Source: Bremerella sp. JC817 (GTDB lineage: Bacteria > Planctomycetota > Planctomycetia > Pirellulales > Pirellulaceae). From it: a DNA stretch of 9,311 nt. The translations under genes and the position numbers were made by a program. The notes beneath the pieces were generated by a model. It saw only the letters and a program-made list of their open reading frames with translations. It was not told where the DNA came from and searched no databases. Positions 1 to 6,000 of this stretch are shown here, in pieces (position 1 is the first letter of the stretch; every line of letters starts with the position of its first letter). The DNA lies in the NCBI RefSeq assembly GCF_040718835.1, contig NZ_JBFEFG010000226.1:1-9311 (forward strand). The letters run 5' to 3'.

Positions 1-135
1 CAAATTCTATAGCCACGAACGCCCTCACCAGTCGCTAGGCAATCGAACCCCGTGGACCGTCCACACCAGCCAGCGACTTGGAGCCCAGCAATCCACTTAA
101 GAAACCGGCTCCCGTGGTCCGAAAATTGGGGTCCA
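1..135. mobile_element. Probable terminal segment of an insertion sequence (one end only)
   Basis: On the minus strand the restriction gene is homologous-looking up to the residues LGGVK. It then changes abruptly at a sequence beginning TGGACCCC and followed closely by GGACCA, and the reading frame stops 12 codons later. Read on the plus strand the segment ends in GGTCCA at 130-135, partly mirrored by TGGTCC at 115-120, so its terminus has the CA (TG on the other strand) that IS3-family and several other elements show. Nothing in the three minus-strand frames of 1-96 resembles the expected methyltransferase core, which supports foreign DNA here. The body of the element, its transposase, its other end and any target duplication lie outside the window. 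The family is not recognised. A simple deletion junction is the alternative. Confidence 0.4.
52..64. repeat. 13-bp perfect palindrome with one central base
   Basis: GTGGAC at 52-57 and GTCCAC at 59-64 are perfect inverted copies around a single base. It lies within the presumed insertion-sequence end and may be a subterminal site of that element. No role can be assigned from the sequence. Confidence 0.35.
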
Positions 136-1428
136 CTTCACACCTCCAAGCGTTTGTTCAATGATGTATCGAGTGATGAACTCAGGCGTATAAAACGCTC
201 CTTCCTTTTTGCGTCGGGTCTTGTGTTTTTCTTTGCCAAGTGGCTTAACAAGACCGTCTAGCTCATTTCGTATTTGTTCCAGGTCAGTGATCGATTGTTC
301 GAAAATATGGCCCAAAATTTCGACATCGATTAAACGCTTTTTCTTTTCATCATCACTGTCGACCGCAACTTCAGATGGCGGACGATAGTCGTATTTACCC
401 AAATCGCGAAAGTGAGCGCAGACATCATCCGGAACAGTCAGGCGTTCTAAGAACGGATCATCTGCAAATAGACCACCATTATAAGGTGGGATATCTAATT
501 GCTGGTTTCCAGCGTCGATCGAGCGGAACAGGCCGCAAAAGTTCTTCCAAATAGGAGATTCGTCGTAAGGATTAGGATGCTCAAACGCCTTCTTTAGCGT
601 TTCTTCTGGTAGCAACTTTCGATCTTCGCAAAACGCTGTGAATAGAACGCGGTCGAGAAGCTTCTGGGTTGCAGCCAGTATTTCGTGACGCGATTCTTCT
701 GGGTTTTCCTTGCAAAGTGTCTCAAAGACATCTTGCCGGATGTCGGCATACTCCAGGTAGAATTGTTTCGTCAGCGTCTTACCGACTTTGTCTGAAGCGT
801 CTTTAAGATTCTTGAAGTGGCATTGGCCAACTAAAGGAACAACACGTTCCGCGCCGAGAAGGAATACAAACTTCCGAAAAGCAGAATCGCTATTTGCCAG
901 ATCATTGATATCGAAACGCTCGTAAGTTTGTTGGTCTGATCCTTTGTGATAAAGTCGAGTTTGTCGCATCGACGTGACGATGATCCAGTCGCAAGGCAGA
1001 TTGATTGCGTATCCGTATCCTTGATCGACTGCGGACTTCTTGCGGCCAGCAAATGGCCGCTCAAGTGGATCGGTGGGTCCCTTACCTTCGAGGGCTACGA
1101 TTGGTCGACCGTTACTGTCTTGGCGGAATTCACCTAGGACAGCATCAGCATACTTTCCATCGACCTGAATGTATTTCTCGCGAGCCCGCGTATAGCGGTC
1201 AGGGTTATCGGCCGGCCGGTCATATCCCAACAGCTTGCAGAAAATGTCATCTACGAAGTCGGGCAAGAGTTCCTGCTCACGAAATGCTGCCCCCTGATCA
1301 GATCCTAGAAAGGTTGCCCATTTCGTGACAATTTCTCGTTGAGCCGAAATATTTTCGGGCAGCTGAAACGTCTTGAGATAGGGTCGCAGAGCATCGGGAC
1401 GGAAAAGAGGCTTAGGTTCAACTGGCAC
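97..1428 (-). CDS. Truncated Type IIG (Eco57I-like) restriction-modification protein, N-terminal fragment
   Basis: The start is GTG at 1428, with AAAAGGA 9 nt upstream as ribosome binding site; the nearest upstream ATG (1438) is in another frame. The product is 443 aa. Residues about 90-150 look like a PD-(D/E)xK nuclease: D95, then E114-G-K116, then Q136 followed by the hydrophobic DWIIVTS strand. A helical middle follows. At residues 410-415 is GAFYTP, methyltransferase motif X, which in Type IIG and Eco57I-like enzymes precedes the SAM-binding motif I (DPACGSG) and the catalytic NPPY. Both of these are absent: the frame stops after a junction at about residue 431. Full-length relatives are usually around 1000 residues or more, so this is roughly the first 40%. 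Such an enzyme would methylate and cut DNA. The fragment cannot methylate, and whether it still cuts is unknown. It is likely a broken gene, transcribed away from the MBL/STAND operon. Confidence 0.75.
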   Translation of the reverse strand: MPVEPKPLFRPDALRPYLKTFQLPENISAQREIVTKWATFLGSDQGAAFREQELLPDFVDDIFCKLLGYDRPADNPDRYTRAREKYIQVDGKYADAVLGEFRQDSNGRPIVALEGKGPTDPLERPFAGRKKSAVDQGYGYAINLPCDWIIVTSMRQTRLYHKGSDQQTYERFDINDLANSDSAFRKFVFLLGAERVVPLVGQCHFKNLKDASDKVGKTLTKQFYLEYADIRQDVFETLCKENPEESRHEILAATQKLLDRVLFTAFCEDRKLLPEETLKKAFEHPNPYDESPIWKNFCGLFRSIDAGNQQLDIPPYNGGLFADDPFLERLTVPDDVCAHFRDLGKYDYRPPSEVAVDSDDEKKKRLIDVEILGHIFEQSITDLEQIRNELDGLVKPLGKEKHKTRRKKEGAFYTPEFITRYIIEQTLGGVKWTPIFGPREPVS

Positions 1429-1437
1429 GAACGGACA

Positions 1438-1444
1438 TCCTTTT
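1438..1444 (-). promoter_or_regulatory. Ribosome binding site deciding the GTG start of the restriction gene
   Basis: On the minus strand AAAAGGA lies 9 nt before the GTG at 1428. It supports that codon over the out-of-frame ATG at 1438, which would run only six codons. Confidence 0.5.
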
Positions 1445-1470
1445 CGGGGCTGGTCTCGACATCAATAGCT

Positions 1471-1487
1471 GGGGATAGTTTACCCCC
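1471..1487. repeat. Short GC hairpin upstream of the restriction gene
   Basis: GGGG at 1471-1474 pairs with CCCC at 1483-1486 around an 8-base AT-rich loop (the C run extends to 1487). It lies about 45 bases before the restriction gene start, so it would fall in its leader or act as an operator. It has no U-run and is not a standard terminator. Confidence 0.25.
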
Positions 1488-1490
1488 TCT

Positions 1491-1519
1491 GAGAAGGTGG
1501 TAAAATCACTCACCTTATC
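1491..1519. repeat. Imperfect inverted repeat, 9-bp arms with one mismatch
   Basis: Arms at 1491-1499 (GAGAAGGTG) and 1511-1519 (CACCTTATC) pair at eight of nine positions around an 11-base loop. Only 3 nt separate it from the stop codon (1523) of the possible minus-strand remnant. It could therefore be a vestigial terminator of that gene or an operator for the restriction gene. No T-run follows on either strand. Confidence 0.3.
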
Positions 1520-1522
1520 GTC

Positions 1523-1756
1523 TTATCGGCTTTTTGTTGCTTTTCGATCGGAACCGCATTCGACCCTGCCGGGAAAGATCTTGTAGTTTGCGAGTTGGAC
1601 AGAATTAACATCTCCACCAATTGAGGCAGCGGGGACAACTGCAAGTGCTTTCTCGTAATAGTCAGTTCCTGAAAGGCTGGCACTAATTCCTGAATTATGA
1701 AAAGTGTCATTGGACAAGTTATGAATTGCAACAAGTCGTTGGAGTGAATCTGCACC
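1523..1756 (-). pseudogene. Possible remnant of an unidentified minus-strand gene
   Basis: One minus-strand frame is open for 77 codons from just after a TGA at 1757-1759 to the stop at 1523. It has no ATG; the first plausible start is TTG at 1717. Its translation looks protein-like (for example IHNLSNDTFHNSG, then GTDYYEKALAVVPAAS, then VQLANYKIFPG) rather than random. Just upstream, another frame reads LHEAAHEVQIHSND, as if a frameshift separated two parts of one protein. The family is not recognised. If real, it is the C-terminal end of a gene co-directional with the restriction gene, cut off when the MBL/STAND cassette arrived. It may equally be chance open frame. Confidence 0.17.
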
Positions 1757-1820
1757 TCATGTGCCGCCTCGTGAAGTGCAGTAGCTTACTCGATCCTCGA
1801 AAATAATTGGGTACCCTGGC

Positions 1821-3008
1821 ATGGTTGGCAAAACAACACTGACGATGTTCTCAGCGGGCGCTGGTGACTCCTTTCTTGTGGAGCACGATTCAAGCGAAAG
1901 CTTATCGATATTGGTGGATGGTGGGTACGCACAAACTTTTCGTAAGATGCTATTGCCATTACTGCGACAAGAGTATCAAAAACTACGTCACATTGATCTG
2001 CTTATTACAACTCACATCGATGCTGACCATATTGGAGGTATTCTTGCCTTTTTAAAGCAGAATGGGAATGTAGATACGCCCAGCATTGCGCCAGTTAGGT
2101 TCGCATGGCACAATAGCCTCAGAAGTTTGGGTGGTCTTAACGGTGGCGAGGGGCAGCTAGGCACTGCAGATCTTGCAGTCCTTTCGCAGGTTCGCCAACG
2201 CGGCTTTTTGGAAAGAGAAGAATCTTCGCCTTCTGAGATCTCCGCAATGCAAGGAAGTTCATTAGCGTCGCTTCTTCAGCAAAATGGCTATTCTTGGAAT
2301 GAATCACGGCCAATTGTCAAAGGAATAAAATACGAAGTTGCACCAAACTGCGAGATTCATGTGATCTCACCACCTGTAGAGCGTCTCGTGGAACTACGAA
2401 GTTATTGGATAAGAAAGTTCCGAGAACTAGGGTTCGCAGGAATAATCTCAAAATCAGAGGTCTTCGAAGATGCATTCGAGTTCATGTGTTCCTTTGAGTC
2501 CGTTGATGAGAATGTTTCCGAGGAGATCTCCTCTATTGACGAAAACGCTGCCACCCTAAGTGACGTTTATACTCCTGACGACGCAATAACGAATGGAAGT
2601 TCGATAGCATTCGTGCTGGCGATGGGTATGACCCGGATATTGTTCCTCGGGGACTGCTGGGCGGAAGATGCTGTCTCTGGAATTAGCGACGAGTTTAGCG
2701 AGTCATTCCCCATAATCTTTGATGCAATCAAGGTCTCCCACCATGGAAGCGTTCGTAATACAAGTCCCAAATTACTGTCGATGATCGATTCACCTCGTTT
2801 TCTTATATCTACCAGTGGTGAGCAGCATGGTCATCCCAGCCTGGCAGTGCTCAAAGAAATTGTTGATCGTCCGGCGTCTTTCAAGCGGACTCTCTATTTC
2901 AACTACGAATCCAGAGCATCAGAGATGATAAGCAATTATCAGCGTAATTCAGGATCCGAATTTGATGTTGTTGTGAGCAATAACCCACGCATTGTAATCG
3001 AGAAGTAA
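1821..3008 (+). CDS. avs1a: MBL-fold metallo-hydrolase, Avs1a-like component of a type 1 AVAST system
   Basis: This 395-aa cytosolic protein has no signal peptide or membrane segment. It opens with TMFSAGAGDSFLVEHD and ILVDGG, the usual first strands of ComEC-type metallo-beta-lactamase folds. The metal site is H65-x-D67-x-D69-H70 in TTHIDADHIGG. The second histidine of the classic HxHxDH is an aspartate, as is normal for the ComEC-like branch. Further motifs are NGSSIAFVL (258-266), LFLGD with D278, KVSHHGS (304-310) and QHGHPS with H338, so the binuclear centre looks intact. About 200 residues separate H70 from D278, more than in a minimal ComEC domain; the helical, acidic insert (about 100-257) may be a family-specific element. 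The substrate is unknown. Its stop overlaps the next start (TAATG), arguing for translational coupling with the protease-STAND gene. Domain identity is firm; assignment to Avs1a rests on gene order and partners. Confidence 0.85.
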   Translation: MVGKTTLTMFSAGAGDSFLVEHDSSESLSILVDGGYAQTFRKMLLPLLRQEYQKLRHIDLLITTHIDADHIGGILAFLKQNGNVDTPSIAPVRFAWHNSLRSLGGLNGGEGQLGTADLAVLSQVRQRGFLEREESSPSEISAMQGSSLASLLQQNGYSWNESRPIVKGIKYEVAPNCEIHVISPPVERLVELRSYWIRKFRELGFAGIISKSEVFEDAFEFMCSFESVDENVSEEISSIDENAATLSDVYTPDDAITNGSSIAFVLAMGMTRILFLGDCWAEDAVSGISDEFSESFPIIFDAIKVSHHGSVRNTSPKLLSMIDSPRFLISTSGEQHGHPSLAVLKEIVDRPASFKRTLYFNYESRASEMISNYQRNSGSEFDVVVSNNPRIVIEK

Positions 3009-6000
3009 TGTTTGAAATTGAGTTACGGCTGTCAACGTGTAAAGTGACTTGTGGAGACCAGCTTGGTACTGGATTCTTTGTTGGGCAAGATTTGGTGATC
3101 ACCGCTAGGCATTGCGTACTGGATGCAATTGAAAACAAGAGCCCAGTTGCTCTTGAATTTCACGTTCCTGGCACGGGAGCGACAACCATAGTAGCCGACG
3201 TTGTCGATCATGAACCGGAAATCGACATTTGTCTTGTCCGCCTAAAGGAGAGTCTCACATTACGAGGCCAAAGATTCGACGTTGAACTACCACGAGAGGG
3301 GACGGGATGGAAGTCCTTTGGTTTTCCTAAGTCAAAGCCGCTCATTGGGCATCGCAGCTATGGGACGATTGAAGCGGTCTTGGACTCGCCGAAAGCCAAG
3401 ATTGATTTGGATTTATCAATTTCGGAGGATGTGAAGCTTAGCTCATACAGCGGCCTATCTGGCTCGCCACTGATTGTTGGAAATAGTGTCAGCGGCATAC
3501 TACGTGTAAAGATGGACAACTCTCTCGGGGCCATTAGCACACATGCAATCCTGCCGTTTCTTAAGCGAAACGGATTCAAGAGCTCTCGGCGAACGCCCAA
3601 AGACGGGATGAACCAGGATTTAGCACAGCGACTTGAATTTCAAGATGAGCTTGAATCTCGTGTTCTGAAGGCGAGGGGAGGCTTCTATTTTCTTGAGGGG
3701 GCGCATGGAATAGGCAAGTCTACGTTTTGTCAAAATCTTGTCCCGAGAAATGGGGAATTGCGAGTTATCGGAGCTTACTGTGTTCGGGAATCGTCGGTAT
3801 CGAACACCAATGTCAGATCGCAGCCATCTCAGTTGTACGATTGGATAACTTCTGCAATTGCCACACTGATAACGGGGCGAGCGGATAGAAAACTTGAAGC
3901 AAATTATGAGGCTATGGCATTAAACCTGGAAACATACTTGGAGAAATGCTCTCAGTTTTGCATTGAGGAGGATAAGACAGGAGTCATATTTATTGATGGT
4001 ATCAATGAAGTCGCAGATATTGAGGCGAACAGATTGTCGGACTTCGTCGGGTTGTTACCTAACGTGTTGCCGGCAAATATCGCGATCATTTTCTCTGCTC
4101 CAAATTTTGCATCATTGTCTAGGCGAATGGGCGGAAGAGTGACGAATGCAAATGTTCTCAAAATCCCTCCACTGTCAGATACCGCTTGCGCAGAGTTTGC
4201 CTCAAATCATTTAGCGGGAAGGCCAGATACTTCACCTGCCCTGATAGATGCAATTGTAGCAAAGGCCGCCGGGCATCCACTGTATCTCAACTATCTTACG
4301 AAATATGTGGAAGATAATTTGGGGGAAAGTGTTCTCGATGACTTTCCTGTCCTGAATGGACCAATCGAAGATTATTACGAACGTATTTGGCAAAGCATTG
4401 AAGACGAGGCCAATTTTCCCTATTTGCTCGGAGTTATTGCAAGATTAAGAGACGCTATTCAAGTAGAGGAGTTTGTTACTACGCTAAGCGAAATAGAGCA
4501 GGCGGCATTTTTGGCCGTCTTTGCGAAATGGGGGCACCTTTTTAGGACGAAGAGTTCGACGGAGATGTTTCACGAGTCATTTCGTACCTTCGTTCAATCA
4601 AAGACGGAGATATTAAAGACGACGATAAATGAACGACTCGCGAAAAGCTGCATTGACAATAATGCGTTGAGTTATTGCAGGATAAACAAAGTGTTCCATT
4701 GTTTGCGTGCTTCAGAATCGCTCCAGGAACAGTGCATAGAATTTTGTAATCAAGATTGGGTAGATGATTGTGTATTGTTGAGCGTTGAACCAGAAGTGTT
4801 GCTGAGGGATGTGCGTGATGTTGTAAGCTGTGCTGCGCGTCGTGGATTGGCGACACAGGTGATACGCGTTCTTTTGCTCGAACAGCGGGTAAGCTTTCGA
4901 TACGAAACACTGTTCGCTCAATCCGCCGGCGAAGTAGCTAAGGCTCTTGTGTTGCTCGGTAGGCCCCAAGATGCTTTGAGTCATGTCTTTCGATATGAGA
5001 ACTTAATCGTCTCTCCGTGGGTAGCCTTGGAGGTTGCATGGCCCATGATCGAACGAGAGTATTATTCCGAAGCGGTTGAGGTTTTGGAGGCGGTTCTCAA
5101 TCAATGTAGGCGCATTTTCGGTGAACCCGACATAGAAATTCCAGTATTCGTAGAGGTTGCTATTTGCAATATTCTTGCGGTAATGTTTCTTCGAGTTACG
5201 GGTGAAGACAATTCGGAATATGTACATTTTGTAATTGACCGTAGCTTGAAGATATTAGAGGCGTCGTTGTCAGATCAAGATGGGCAAGCTCTCCGGCATT
5301 TTTCTAGTCGAATCGTTTCTGCGCCGCAGGTGTACTTCTTTGCATTCAAGCAGGTCTATACAGCGAATGATGATTTAGAACTATTAGGTGATATAGACGT
5401 AGTCGGCAATCAAGACTACATCAACTTTCAGTTTGACTTGCTCATTGAATATTTGAGAGCGTCCGATGAATTTGATTTGCCTGTTGCCTCGAAGTGTATT
5501 GAAGAGATTCTTGCCGACATCGAAGAGGGGTGTAACCATGCGTCCATTGTTCAACATCCCAATTTAGTAGGGGTGATCGACGCATTAGTTAGAGTTAACG
5601 CTCCAGAAAGCATCATTGCGAGGTTGTTAAGAGACTCCAAAGAGGAGTTTGATGCAGGTGAATTCGAGTTGCGAAGCGAAAACGGTGTTGACGCGAATCT
5701 TGCAGGGGTCTACGCACAATACGCTAGATGGCGAGTTCAGGCGTATCTGGGCGAAGAAAGTGAATTTATATCAGTTGTTTGTATAGAAGGCGAAAACTGG
5801 GAGGAAAGATTGACAAGGGCGTCAAAGCAGAGCGCCCTGTTGGATGGCGCAATTCGTCGCGCACACCTTGCCGGTGATCACACTAAGCTGTCGTTGCTTT
5901 GTGAACAGGTATTCCGTAGTGTGTTACCAAATTTCGAGTTGTCGCTAGCAGAGCGGCGAAAGTGGGACCGGGCTTACGCAATACCTGAGGCTGTTGTGCC

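Larger units (their letters stand above)
1429..1820. other. Intergenic region between divergent transcription units
   Basis: About 390 bases separate the minus-strand restriction gene from the plus-strand MBL gene, so it should hold promoters for both. I see no convincing -35/-10 pair. The AT-rich stretch AAAATAATT (1800-1808) just before the MBL gene is the only weak candidate, and it is too close to the ATG to leave much leader. The MBL gene has no clear Shine-Dalgarno sequence. The region contains two short inverted repeats near its left end and a possible decayed minus-strand coding remnant in the middle. No tRNA or other RNA gene was recognised. Confidence 0.6.

Noticed and set aside
52..261. 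Plus-strand 69-codon open frame at the left edge
   Set aside because: It lies opposite the restriction gene and the presumed insertion-sequence end, with no RBS and no recognisable motif. It is most likely a shadow.
1471..1519. Two hairpins considered as a rho-independent terminator or riboswitch
   Set aside because: Neither is followed by a T-run on either strand, and no conserved riboswitch core was seen. They are kept only as inverted repeats.
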